A DNA stretch of 64,000 bases, from the NCBI RefSeq assembly GCF_046480435.1, contig NZ_PKGC01000004.1, one strand, 5' to 3'. The notes beneath the pieces are model-generated. The model made no database searches and was not told the origin of the DNA. It saw only the letters and a list, made by a program, of their open reading frames with translations. Below are positions 33,711 through 41,446 of this stretch, piece by piece. The DNA comes from Limnospira platensis. GTDB lineage: Bacteria; Cyanobacteriota; Cyanobacteriia; Cyanobacteriales; Microcoleaceae. The position numbers and the translations under genes are program-made. Position 1 is the stretch's first letter. Every line of letters starts with the position of its first letter.

Positions 33711-34100
33711 ATGTTGCCTCAAGTAAATCGACTGCGCGCTCCCAAAGATTTTAAGGCAGTCTATACTAGGGGACTACATCGTAAAACTGCTCATTTAACC
33801 CTAAGAGCATTAAAACGGTTAGTTCCGCCTGAGATAGATGCAGGAGACCCACCGAGTCGGTTTGGTATTTCTATAAGTCAGAAGGTTAGTAAGCGCGCGG
33901 TGCGACGAAATCTGCTCAAACGACAAATTAGAGCCGGACTGCGAGAGTTATTATCAAAAATCTCGCCAGGTTGGGATGTGGTGATTGTGGTGAAGCCAAC
34001 GGCGATCGAGTGCAATTATGCAGAAATTCTGCGAGAATTAGAAAAGTTGTTAGTACAAGCAGAGGTTTTACATGGGCATTCGCGAGGAGAGCTTTTATGA
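33711..34100 (+). CDS. rnpA: Ribonuclease P protein component
   Basis: RnpA assists the RNase P RNA in 5' maturation of tRNAs. The 129-residue basic protein starts MLPQVNRLRAPKDFKAVYTRG and has the RNR motif region SKRAVRRNLLKRQIRAGLRE, followed by WDVVIVVKPTA. Length is normal. The 3' end overlaps the next gene by 29 bases in another frame, suggesting coupled translation. Confidence 0.95.
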   Translation: MLPQVNRLRAPKDFKAVYTRGLHRKTAHLTLRALKRLVPPEIDAGDPPSRFGISISQKVSKRAVRRNLLKRQIRAGLRELLSKISPGWDVVIVVKPTAIECNYAEILRELEKLLVQAEVLHGHSRGELL

Positions 34101-34464
34101 AGGCGGGCCCCATATTGGTGATCTGATTATAAATTTACTGATCGGATTTACAATTATCGGCCTGCCTTTGACTGTGGGAGCGGTGGTGCGGGCACTGTGG
34201 CTGCGTTATCGTATTACTAACCGCCGGGTTTCTGTGATTGGAGGATGGATGGGACGCGATCGCACTGATGTGGTGTACTCGGAAATTGTCAGTGTGGCGA
34301 AAGTGCCTAGGGGACTGGGAGCCTGGGGAGATATGGTGCTGACCCTAAAAAATGGTAACCGTCTGGAACTAAGAGCTTTGCCGAGATTTCGAGAGCTTTA
34401 CGACTACATTAGTGAAAAAATTGCTCAAAAACAGGGAAGACCGCCGGGTGTGATCGGTCAGTAA
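34072..34464 (+). CDS. PH (bPH2-like) domain membrane protein
   Basis: A 130-residue protein with two hydrophobic segments (about 14-45) followed by a bacterial pleckstrin-homology-like domain containing YRITNRRVSVIGGWMGRDRT and MVLTLKNGNRLELRALPRF. Its place between rnpA and yidC is the standard cyanobacterial arrangement, suggesting a link to membrane protein insertion, but the function is not established. The start at 34072 lies inside rnpA (29-base overlap) and fits the family N-terminus MGIREE. Confidence 0.85.
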   Translation: MGIREESFYEGGPHIGDLIINLLIGFTIIGLPLTVGAVVRALWLRYRITNRRVSVIGGWMGRDRTDVVYSEIVSVAKVPRGLGAWGDMVLTLKNGNRLELRALPRFRELYDYISEKIAQKQGRPPGVIGQ

Positions 34465-34604
34465 CTTCAAATTCACCTGATAGGCTAGAGAGTGTTGATG
34501 GGTGGTAATGAGCAAAGATCAGATCGAAGGAAAAAGTTCCACCTGGGGAACTAAATTGTTAAAATTTGTATAAAAAATCAAGCAGCTAGGTTAACTATTG
34601 ACGC

Positions 34605-35777
34605 ATGGACTTTGGTATTGGGTTTCTTTCCAACAATTTGATGTTACCGATCCTGGATTTTTTCTACGGGATCGTCCCTAGTTACGGTTTGGCGATCGTA
34701 GCCTTAACTCTGGTGATTCGTTTTGCACTATATCCGCTGAATGCTGGGTCAATTCGGAATATGCGGCGGATGAAGGTGACGCAACCGCTGATGAAAGAGC
34801 GAGTGGACAAAATTCAAAAGCTCTATAAAGATGACCCGGTGAAACAACGCGAAGAGATGAGCAGAGTATATAAGGAATTGGGTAATCCTCTGGCGGGTTG
34901 CTTTCCATTACTGCTACAGATGCCAATTCTATTTGCTTTGTTTGCTACCCTGCGAGGATCACCTTTCTCGGATGTTAACTACACCATTGACCTGCAAATT
35001 TTTCCCCAAGAACAAATTGAGCAAATTCAACCGCAAATATATAAGAGTAAGGCTCAGAATGTTTATGTAGCAGATGGGGTTCACTCTTCGGTACAGGCGT
35101 TGATTGATACTGGTAATAGTTTGGCTGTGGGACAAAAAACCGAGGTCAAATTTGAAACAGCACAGGGTGAAAGTCTACGGTCGAAGCTCGATAGTTACGA
35201 AAATCCGAAAGTTAAACCCCATTGGATGGTAACTAAGGGGGAAGATAAGGTTCAGATTGATGATGAAGGCAATTTGGTAGCGGTGAAACCGGGTGAAGTG
35301 ACTATCCAAGCCAGCCTGAAAGGAATTGCTGCTGATAAGGGATTTTTGTTTATTGATGCCTTGGGACGGGTAGGAGCTTTTGATGATGATGGTAATATCC
35401 ACTGGGATATAGTGGGGATGATTTTGGGATTTGGGATTAGTTTGTATATTAACCAGGTACTATCTGGTCAAAATCAAGCTGGTTCTGGTAATCCTCAACA
35501 AGATACGGTTAACAAAATCACGCCAGTTTTATTTACGGGGATGTTTTTCTTCTTCCCACTACCGGCTGGTGTTTTACTGTATATGCTGATTGCTAATATT
35601 TTCCAAACAGGTCAGGCGTTTATCTTGTCGCGGGAACCTTTACCGGAGAATCTCCAGAAAATTGTGGAGGAGTCTAGCGCGAAAACCAGCACAAAAGACA
35701 AAAAAGACAAGAAACAAGGTGAAAGTGGACGTGCTTCACTTCCTTTTGAACCAGGACATTCTAAGAAGAAGGCATAA
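34605..35777 (+). CDS. yidC: Membrane protein insertase YidC/Oxa1/Alb3
   Basis: A 390-residue insertase that helps insert thylakoid and plasma-membrane proteins. Helices near 18-45, 93-115, and several between 265 and 345; the conserved hydrophilic-groove Arg is in the first part (YPLNAGSIRNMRRMK). NPLAGCFPLLLQMPILFALF and VLFTGMFFFFPLPAGVLLYM are family signatures. Residues about 140-255 form an external insert whose end (GNLVAVKPGEVTIQASLKG) looks like a bacterial Ig-like (BIG2) fold. The tail is Lys-rich. It stands between the PH gene and jag. Confidence 0.95.
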   Translation: MDFGIGFLSNNLMLPILDFFYGIVPSYGLAIVALTLVIRFALYPLNAGSIRNMRRMKVTQPLMKERVDKIQKLYKDDPVKQREEMSRVYKELGNPLAGCFPLLLQMPILFALFATLRGSPFSDVNYTIDLQIFPQEQIEQIQPQIYKSKAQNVYVADGVHSSVQALIDTGNSLAVGQKTEVKFETAQGESLRSKLDSYENPKVKPHWMVTKGEDKVQIDDEGNLVAVKPGEVTIQASLKGIAADKGFLFIDALGRVGAFDDDGNIHWDIVGMILGFGISLYINQVLSGQNQAGSGNPQQDTVNKITPVLFTGMFFFFPLPAGVLLYMLIANIFQTGQAFILSREPLPENLQKIVEESSAKTSTKDKKDKKQGESGRASLPFEPGHSKKKA

Positions 35778-35785
35778 ACTAAGCA

Positions 35786-36262
35786 ATGGAGAAGACTCAA
35801 ATTAGTCAAGGTCAGGAGTGGATAGAGGAACTCCTAAAACTAGGAGATATTTCGAGTAATGTGGTCCTGAAGCAGGAGGAGGACTCCTGGTGGTTAACCA
35901 TTGAAAATCCCAATCTGTCCCCTGAACAGGCTAAAAATCTGATTGGTGATGGTGGTGAGGGACTCGATTCGATTCAGTATTTGGTGAATACAATTCTGAA
36001 TTTGGGGAAAGACAACGGTGAAAAAGTGGCTTACACTGTGGAGCTAAATGGGTATCGTGCCCGCCGCTACCAAGAATTAAGGGCTTTGGCAGAAAATGCG
36101 GCGAGTCAGGTGCGACAAACGGGGATTGAGTTAGAAATTAAGTCTCTATCTTCGGTGGAACGACGGCTAATCCATAATATTCTCAAGGATAGTGAGGGTG
36201 TGGAAACTTATAGTCAGGGGAGTGAACCCGATCGCCGTCTAGTGATTAAAGCGAAAGCCTGA
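35786..36262 (+). CDS. jag: Jag/KhpB-like KH-R3H RNA-binding protein
   Basis: A 158-residue protein with a KH-like domain (about 55-100, NLIGDGGEGLDSIQYLVNTI) and an R3H domain (about 105-155, with YRARRYQELRALAE and SSVERRLIHNILKDS). No extended Jag-N domain. KhpB forms an RNA-binding complex affecting cell-envelope and division genes in other bacteria. It follows yidC by eight bases, the conserved yidC-jag pair. Confidence 0.92.
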   Translation: MEKTQISQGQEWIEELLKLGDISSNVVLKQEEDSWWLTIENPNLSPEQAKNLIGDGGEGLDSIQYLVNTILNLGKDNGEKVAYTVELNGYRARRYQELRALAENAASQVRQTGIELEIKSLSSVERRLIHNILKDSEGVETYSQGSEPDRRLVIKAKA

Positions 36263-36299
36263 CAAACATTTTGGCATGGGGAGCGAGGGCGGAAATATT

Positions 36300-36803
36300 A
36301 TGGATGCTATTTACATCCCTCATTTGCTTAATGCACATCAGCGGACGGTGGAGTTTCAGTTTGAGGAGTTTATCCCGGATTTGGATACTCTGACTCCGGT
36401 GCGAGGGTATATGCGAGTTAGTCATAGGACGACATTTTTGGATATCCAGGGTCGTGCGGAAGCGATTGTGACTTTGACCTGCGATCGCTGTCTGAAACAG
36501 TACAACCACCGCTTGAAAATCAAGACTTCTGAGGTGATCTGGTTGGAAAAATCGGATTACCAGATCGCGGAAGAGGTGGAGGTGGCTTTTGAGGATTTGG
36601 TGGAAACTCTGGACCCTCAAGGGCATTTTTCTCCTACGGATTGGTTTTATCAGCAATTGTGTTTGGAACTGCCAGGTCGTAAACTGTGTGACCAAGATTG
36701 TCAACTACCTGCTGCACCGAAGCCGGTTTCGGAATCAGTAGATGCACAGATTGATAGCCGCTGGGCAGCCTTGGAAGCGTTAAAAAAACAATTATCTGGA
36801 TAA
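36300..36803 (+). CDS. YceD family (DUF177) protein
   Basis: A 167-residue protein. The central pair of Cys motifs (LTCDRCLKQYNH near residue 57-68, then LPGRKLCDQDCQLPA near 125-140) and acidic LDTLTPVRGYMRVSH match the DUF177/YceD family, which in bacteria and plastids is linked to 23S rRNA accumulation and the large subunit. The frame is open to an ATG at 36276, but the ATG at 36300 fits the family N-terminus MDAIYIPHLL. It lies in the conserved yidC-jag cluster. Confidence 0.88.
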   Translation: MDAIYIPHLLNAHQRTVEFQFEEFIPDLDTLTPVRGYMRVSHRTTFLDIQGRAEAIVTLTCDRCLKQYNHRLKIKTSEVIWLEKSDYQIAEEVEVAFEDLVETLDPQGHFSPTDWFYQQLCLELPGRKLCDQDCQLPAAPKPVSESVDAQIDSRWAALEALKKQLSG

Positions 36804-36810
36804 AAAAGCG

Positions 36811-38316
36811 ATGAGCCAATTTAACCAGGAGTTTGAATTATTACTGCGATCGCGCTATCCGGTCATTTATATTCCCACATTAGAGGAGGAGCGCCTGGAG
36901 TTAGCTATCAAGCAGATAGGAAAGAACCAAGGCAATCGAGCGGTTTATGTGTGGGATTTTGTGGACGGTTACAACGAGGGAAATCCTAATGATATAGGAT
37001 TGGCGGTTCGTAACCCCTTACTAGCTTTGGAGTTTGTGGAAAAAGTGCCGGACACGACACCGGCGATTTTTATTTTGCGGGACTTTCATCGGTTTTTAGA
37101 TGATATTTCGATTTCTCGTAAAATCCGTAACCTGGCGCGTAGCCTGAAGTCTCAACCGAAAAATTTGGTGATTATTTCCCCCCAAGTTACTATTGCTGAA
37201 GACCTCAGCGAAGTGATCACGATTCTGGAATTTCCGTTACCCGATCGCCCCACTATTGCTAAGTCGGTAGAAGGGCTATTGATGGCAACGGGACAAACCC
37301 CGGAACCGCGTCTGTTAGATGAAATGGTGCGATCGTTTCAGGGTCTGTCTATGGAGCGAATTAGGCGGATTTTGGCTAAGGCGATCGCTAATCATGGGGA
37401 ACTACAACCCAGTGATATAGAGCTGATTTTGGAAGAAAAACGCCAAACTATTCGCCAAACTCAGATTTTGGATTTCTACCCGGCCAAGGAAAATATATCT
37501 GATATTGGCGGACTCGATAACCTCAAAGATTGGCTACTACGGCGGGGCGGCTCTTTTTCGGAACGGGCGCGACAGTATGGATTGCCCTATCCCCGTGGTT
37601 TGCTGCTGGTGGGGATTCAGGGGACGGGTAAATCTCTGACGGCTAAGGCGATCGCTCACCATTGGCATTTACCCTTATTACGTTTAGATGTGGGGCGGTT
37701 GTTTGCGGGACTGGTGGGAGAGTCAGAATCTCGGACTCGCCAAATGATTCAGTTAGCAGAGGCTCTCGCTCCCTGTGTCCTATGGATTGATGAAATAGAT
37801 AAAGCCTTTGCGGGGGTTGATGGTAAGGGCGATGCGGGTACAACTAGCCGGGTATTTGGCACTGTGATCACTTGGTTGGCTGAGAAAACTTCTCCGGTTT
37901 TTGTCGTGGCTACTGCTAATAATATCCAATCTTTACCGCCAGAAGTTCTGCGTAAGGGTAGATTTGATGAGATATTTTTTGTGGGTTTGCCTAACCAAGA
38001 TGAGCGGAAGGCGATTTTTGAGGTACACCTAACTAAATTGCGCCCCCAAAGTCTCAAAAATTACGATATCGATCGCCTAGCTTATGAAACGCCGGATTTC
38101 TCTGGGGCGGAAATTGAGCAAACTTTGATTGAAGCTATGCACATTGGTTTTAGTCAAAATCGTGATTTCACTACTGAGGATATACTGGAATCGGCTAGTC
38201 AAATGATACCTCTGGCTCGTACAGCCCGCGATCAGATTCAATTTTTACAGGATTGGGCGGCGGCGGGTAAGGCTAGATTGGCTTCCCGACAAGATAGCCT
38301 CAATAAGCTATTTTAG
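36811..38316 (+). CDS. ycf46: Ycf46-type AAA ATPase
   Basis: A 501-residue AAA protein. N-terminal part of about 200 residues starts SQFNQEFELLLRSRYPVIYI, the Ycf46 pattern. The ATPase shows Walker A GIQGTGKSLTAKAIAHHW near residue 270, Walker B CVLWIDEIDKAF, the sensor Asn region VVATANNIQSLPPEVLRKGR with the arginine finger, and FSGAEIEQTLIEA. Homologues affect carbon uptake and photosynthesis in cyanobacteria, but the substrate is unknown. It follows yceD by seven bases. Confidence 0.93.
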   Translation: MSQFNQEFELLLRSRYPVIYIPTLEEERLELAIKQIGKNQGNRAVYVWDFVDGYNEGNPNDIGLAVRNPLLALEFVEKVPDTTPAIFILRDFHRFLDDISISRKIRNLARSLKSQPKNLVIISPQVTIAEDLSEVITILEFPLPDRPTIAKSVEGLLMATGQTPEPRLLDEMVRSFQGLSMERIRRILAKAIANHGELQPSDIELILEEKRQTIRQTQILDFYPAKENISDIGGLDNLKDWLLRRGGSFSERARQYGLPYPRGLLLVGIQGTGKSLTAKAIAHHWHLPLLRLDVGRLFAGLVGESESRTRQMIQLAEALAPCVLWIDEIDKAFAGVDGKGDAGTTSRVFGTVITWLAEKTSPVFVVATANNIQSLPPEVLRKGRFDEIFFVGLPNQDERKAIFEVHLTKLRPQSLKNYDIDRLAYETPDFSGAEIEQTLIEAMHIGFSQNRDFTTEDILESASQMIPLARTARDQIQFLQDWAAAGKARLASRQDSLNKLF

Positions 38317-38442
38317 ACGGGGAATAGGCTATGTCATTTGTGGCTCCCCTTGATGTGGTCCCAATGTTCGCTATCATCAGGTTTGATTTAGTCGATTGTT
38401 TTTGGCGATCCGGATCAGATAATAAATGTTTCCCCAAATACT

Positions 38443-38883
38443 ATGAGTCTTTATGGCATCTTTAAGTTTTTAGTCGGTGTGTTCCTAGCTATCTTGATTT
38501 TGGCGGGTGCAACTCTGGCCGCGGCTTTGTACTTTGCCGCTAGGTTGACAGAACTCCCGGAAAAGCCGACTTTTGCTACTGATCAACCAGTGGTGGTTGA
38601 AACAGCCAGCACCCCTACTCCTGAGCCTACTCCTGAGCCTACTCCTGAACCTGAGCCACAATTAGAGGAGGGAGCCTATCGGGCGATCGTGGTTCAACCC
38701 ATTGGGTTAATTATCAGGGAGAGTCCTAGCCTTGATGCTAACCGGGTCGGTGGGGTCGGATATCAAGAAGAGGTTATTGTTTTGGAAGATAGCGGAGATA
38801 GACAATGGCAGCGGGTTCGCGCTGCAACTGATGAAGGTCGCACCGGTTGGGTAAGGGGTGGCAATACAGAGCCTATTAACTAA
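38443..38883 (+). CDS. Membrane-anchored SH3 domain protein
   Basis: A 146-residue protein with one N-terminal helix (about 8-32, FLVGVFLAILILAGATLAAA), a linker of repeated Pro-Thr-Pro-Glu units encoded by a 12-bp tandem repeat (38612-38655), and a C-terminal bacterial SH3 domain (VVQPIGLIIRESPSLDANRVG, then GRTGWVRGG). Such domains bind peptidoglycan or proteins at the envelope. It lies after ycf46 without a strong terminator between. Confidence 0.85.
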   Translation: MSLYGIFKFLVGVFLAILILAGATLAAALYFAARLTELPEKPTFATDQPVVVETASTPTPEPTPEPTPEPEPQLEEGAYRAIVVQPIGLIIRESPSLDANRVGGVGYQEEVIVLEDSGDRQWQRVRAATDEGRTGWVRGGNTEPIN

Positions 38884-39038
38884 ATTCTTGGGGTTGATGG
38901 CAGATGTGATCTGAAACACAACTTTCACCATGAGGCGATCGCACTTAGGGTATGAAACCCATCACCAGTTTCCATCCGTAAATTCACTGATTTACTTGAT
39001 CGCGATCACTGCCAAATCTGCCACACCTTGAGATTATA

Positions 39039-39044
39039 TATAAT
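39039..39044 (+). promoter_or_regulatory. Candidate -10 element TATAAT of the sRNA
   Basis: A perfect TATAAT lies at 39039-39044, in a stretch reading ATTATATATAATAC. A convincing -35 box at 16-18 bp is lacking. Its start site would be near 39051, ahead of the terminator at 39166-39190. Confidence 0.45.
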
Positions 39045-39050
39045 ACTTAC

Positions 39051-39190
39051 CTATTCTGAGCATCAAAGCTCACTCATCTTTCGTAGCATCTCTTTCGTAG
39101 TATCTCACTGGATTAGTGCCTAAAACAAGGCCAACAATTCAGAACGCGGTTTTCATCAGATATAAGCGGCCCCTGGGTCGCCTTTTTTTT
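39051..39190 (+). ncRNA. Candidate ~140-nt small RNA
   Basis: There is no ORF in the 355 bases between the SH3 gene and galT, but the segment ends with a strong intrinsic terminator and begins after a TATAAT box. The predicted RNA has a hairpin TGAGC/GCTCA near 39056-39071, two near-identical units CTTTCGTAG(C/T)ATCTC around 39078-39106, a small hairpin CACT/AGTG near 39105-39117, and the terminal stem. The unpaired repeats would suit mRNA pairing. I cannot name the family. Alternative: 3' tail of the SH3 transcript. Confidence 0.5.
39166..39190 (+). terminator. Intrinsic terminator with U8 tract
   Basis: GCGGCC (39166-39171) pairs with GGTCGC (39176-39181) with one G-U pair and a four-base loop, followed by C and eight T (39183-39190). 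This is the clearest Rho-independent terminator in the window. It lies 283 bases beyond the SH3 stop, which argues for a separate transcript. Confidence 0.85.
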
Positions 39191-39238
39191 GCTCCTGTAA
39201 GCGGCCCTCAGCAATGACCCACAGCAATGATGACTTTT

Positions 39239-40249
39239 TCAAATACTAGAGGGAATTTTGATAGAGCGTAAAAATTCGGCACTTTCTTCGGGAACAGATG
39301 TATTAATATACATTCCGCTTCCTAGTTCAAAGCCGGCGGTTAGGGAAACGCGGGGAATGATGGCAATATACCAGTGGAAATAATCTGTGCGCTGTTCAGC
39401 CGTGGGTATGGAACGAATAGTATAGTTGAAATCGGGGTTATTTAAACCAAAATAAAATTGAGACATTACTACTTTTAGCGTTTGGGCTAAATCCGGGATT
39501 TCTAAATCCGTAATTTCATCAAAGGAAGAAGCGTGATTGCGGGGAAAAATCCATGTATGAAACGGGGAAAGGGCGGCGTATGGAATAAATGCCACAAAAT
39601 GCTCCCCTGCGTAAATAATGCGATCGCCTGCTTTTAGTTCATCTTTGAGGGTGCGACAAAAAAGACATTCTCCCGTATCATCGTAGTAGCGGACTGCTTC
39701 CCTAGCGCGATCGCGCCATTGATAAGGAACAATAGGAAGGGCGGCAATTTGTGAGTGAGGATGTTCTAAAGAAGTCCCAGCACTTCCTCCATGGTTTTTA
39801 AAAATAATGATGGTTTCCACTCTAGCATCTTGTCGTAGTTCGCTATAGCGTTGGCGATAGACCCGGAGAATATTGCTAATGTCTTGAATATCCATCAAAG
39901 CAATATTTAAATCGTGGCGAGGGTGTTCGATTACTACTTCATGATATCCCACTCCCGACAGGGATTTAAAGATACCCTCACCATGACGAACTCGTTGACC
40001 AACATCAGAGAGAGCCGGATATTTATTCCCCACTACTCTCACTCGCCAACCACCATTATCAGCCAGTCGTAAACACTCTTTAGTTCCGGTTAGATGTTCA
40101 TTTCCTGGACAAAATGGACAATCATCTCGGTAGGTAGGTAAGGGTTCTAGTTTAGACAAGGGGGGCGCAAATTCATGGGGTCTTTTCGCCCGTTCCGAGG
40201 CAATAATTACCCAGTCTCTAGTCACCAAGTTTTGTCGTAGTTCCGTCAT
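39239..40249 (-). CDS. galT: Galactose-1-phosphate uridylyltransferase family protein
   Basis: A 336-residue HIT-superfamily protein. The zinc/structural Cys motif CPFCPGNE near residue 45 and a second CLFC near 195 are present, with the active-site HPHSQIAALP (His-x-His-x-Gln) near residue 162-171. The family moves UMP or AMP between sugar phosphates; some members are ADP-glucose phosphorylases rather than Leloir GalT, and no other galactose genes are close. The gene stands alone and convergent to the sRNA terminator. Confidence 0.88.
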   Translation of the reverse strand: MTELRQNLVTRDWVIIASERAKRPHEFAPPLSKLEPLPTYRDDCPFCPGNEHLTGTKECLRLADNGGWRVRVVGNKYPALSDVGQRVRHGEGIFKSLSGVGYHEVVIEHPRHDLNIALMDIQDISNILRVYRQRYSELRQDARVETIIIFKNHGGSAGTSLEHPHSQIAALPIVPYQWRDRAREAVRYYDDTGECLFCRTLKDELKAGDRIIYAGEHFVAFIPYAALSPFHTWIFPRNHASSFDEITDLEIPDLAQTLKVVMSQFYFGLNNPDFNYTIRSIPTAEQRTDYFHWYIAIIPRVSLTAGFELGSGMYINTSVPEESAEFLRSIKIPSSI

Positions 40250-40304
40250 GATACTTTCCTGGTTATGAGAAAAAATAGGCAGTTATTTAACAAGTAAATC
40301 AGTA

Positions 40305-41360
40305 TTAACTTCGCTGGATTTGTTGCCGTTCTATGGCTTCAAATAAAGCCTTAAAATTGCCTTCACCAAATCCTTGGGCTGACTGACGACGTTCGATTAA
40401 TTCCCAGAAAAAAGTGGGTTGATTAAAAATTGGATTCGTGAAAATTTGCAACAGCATTGATGCTGAATTTGAAGGATTCCAGTCTACTAAAATTTGATTT
40501 TTTTTGACGGGTTCCCAATCTTGCTGTAGTCGGTAAGCGGCTCCTCTCCCCTCGATTGTATCATAATAAGTTTCGGGAATTGATAAGAATTGTAAATCCT
40601 GATTTTTGAGAAAACTGACCGTTTCAATAATGTTGGTTGTTGTCAGTGCAATATGTTGTATTCCCGAACCCCGGTTAAAATTCAAAAATTCTTGAATCTG
40701 GGAATTGGGAGAGGCGGGTTCATTGATGGGAAACTTAATTTTTCCTTGGGGGGATGTCATCACCTGACTGTATAAGCCAGAGTAATCAGTTTGAATGTTA
40801 AAACTTTGTTCGGGGTTGAGTCCTAAAATGGAATTGTACCAGTTGGCGGCGACATTCATATCACCGACTTCCACATTTAAGACTACATGATCAATGGCTG
40901 TTAAATGAATCGGCGATCGCTTTAGTTTAATCGGATATTGACAGCCGGGAAGCCATTTATAGGGGGAAATAGTCTTAACTTCGATCAGGGAATGTTGCAA
41001 GGAACCCCAACCCGAAATAATTGCCCATTGACTAGAGGCGATCGTATGGTGATAGGTTTGTACAGGTTGCAGAAGTTTTGCGCCGCCAGAAATAGCGCGA
41101 TCTATTGTTTGGGATAAATTATCTACCCGAAAGGCTATATCAGCAATTCCGGGGGGGTGTTGGCGGAGAAAGTTCGCCACCGGACTCTGTGGGTGGCGGG
41201 GTGAGGACAGGAGGATATAAATAGGGCCATTGGCGATAGTAATTGTATGATCATGATCATTGATGTTTTGGAGTATCTCCTCAAATCCGAATTTGTCGAT
41301 AAACCAGTTGCGAGATACTATGGCATCCTCAACATAGATATGAATGTGGTCGAACTCCAT
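40305..41360 (-). CDS. hppD: 4-hydroxyphenylpyruvate dioxygenase
   Basis: A 351-residue two-domain VOC-fold dioxygenase making homogentisate for tocopherol synthesis. The non-haem iron ligands are in place: His in AIDHVVLNVEVG near residue 155, His in GIQHIALTT near 237, and Glu in FFWELIERRQSAQGFGEGNF near 320, the last block diagnostic for HPPD. N-terminal VOC domain starts MEFDHIHIYVED. Expected in the cytosol. It neighbours ubiD, which is also linked to quinone head-group chemistry, two genes away. Confidence 0.92.
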   Translation of the reverse strand: MEFDHIHIYVEDAIVSRNWFIDKFGFEEILQNINDHDHTITIANGPIYILLSSPRHPQSPVANFLRQHPPGIADIAFRVDNLSQTIDRAISGGAKLLQPVQTYHHTIASSQWAIISGWGSLQHSLIEVKTISPYKWLPGCQYPIKLKRSPIHLTAIDHVVLNVEVGDMNVAANWYNSILGLNPEQSFNIQTDYSGLYSQVMTSPQGKIKFPINEPASPNSQIQEFLNFNRGSGIQHIALTTTNIIETVSFLKNQDLQFLSIPETYYDTIEGRGAAYRLQQDWEPVKKNQILVDWNPSNSASMLLQIFTNPIFNQPTFFWELIERRQSAQGFGEGNFKALFEAIERQQIQRS

Positions 41361-41446
41361 AAATTAGTGATGACAAGTTGGCCATCATTGAGACAATCCA
41401 CCTTTTAGTATAAAAGATACAGACAAGCGATCGTCGCTAAATTAAC

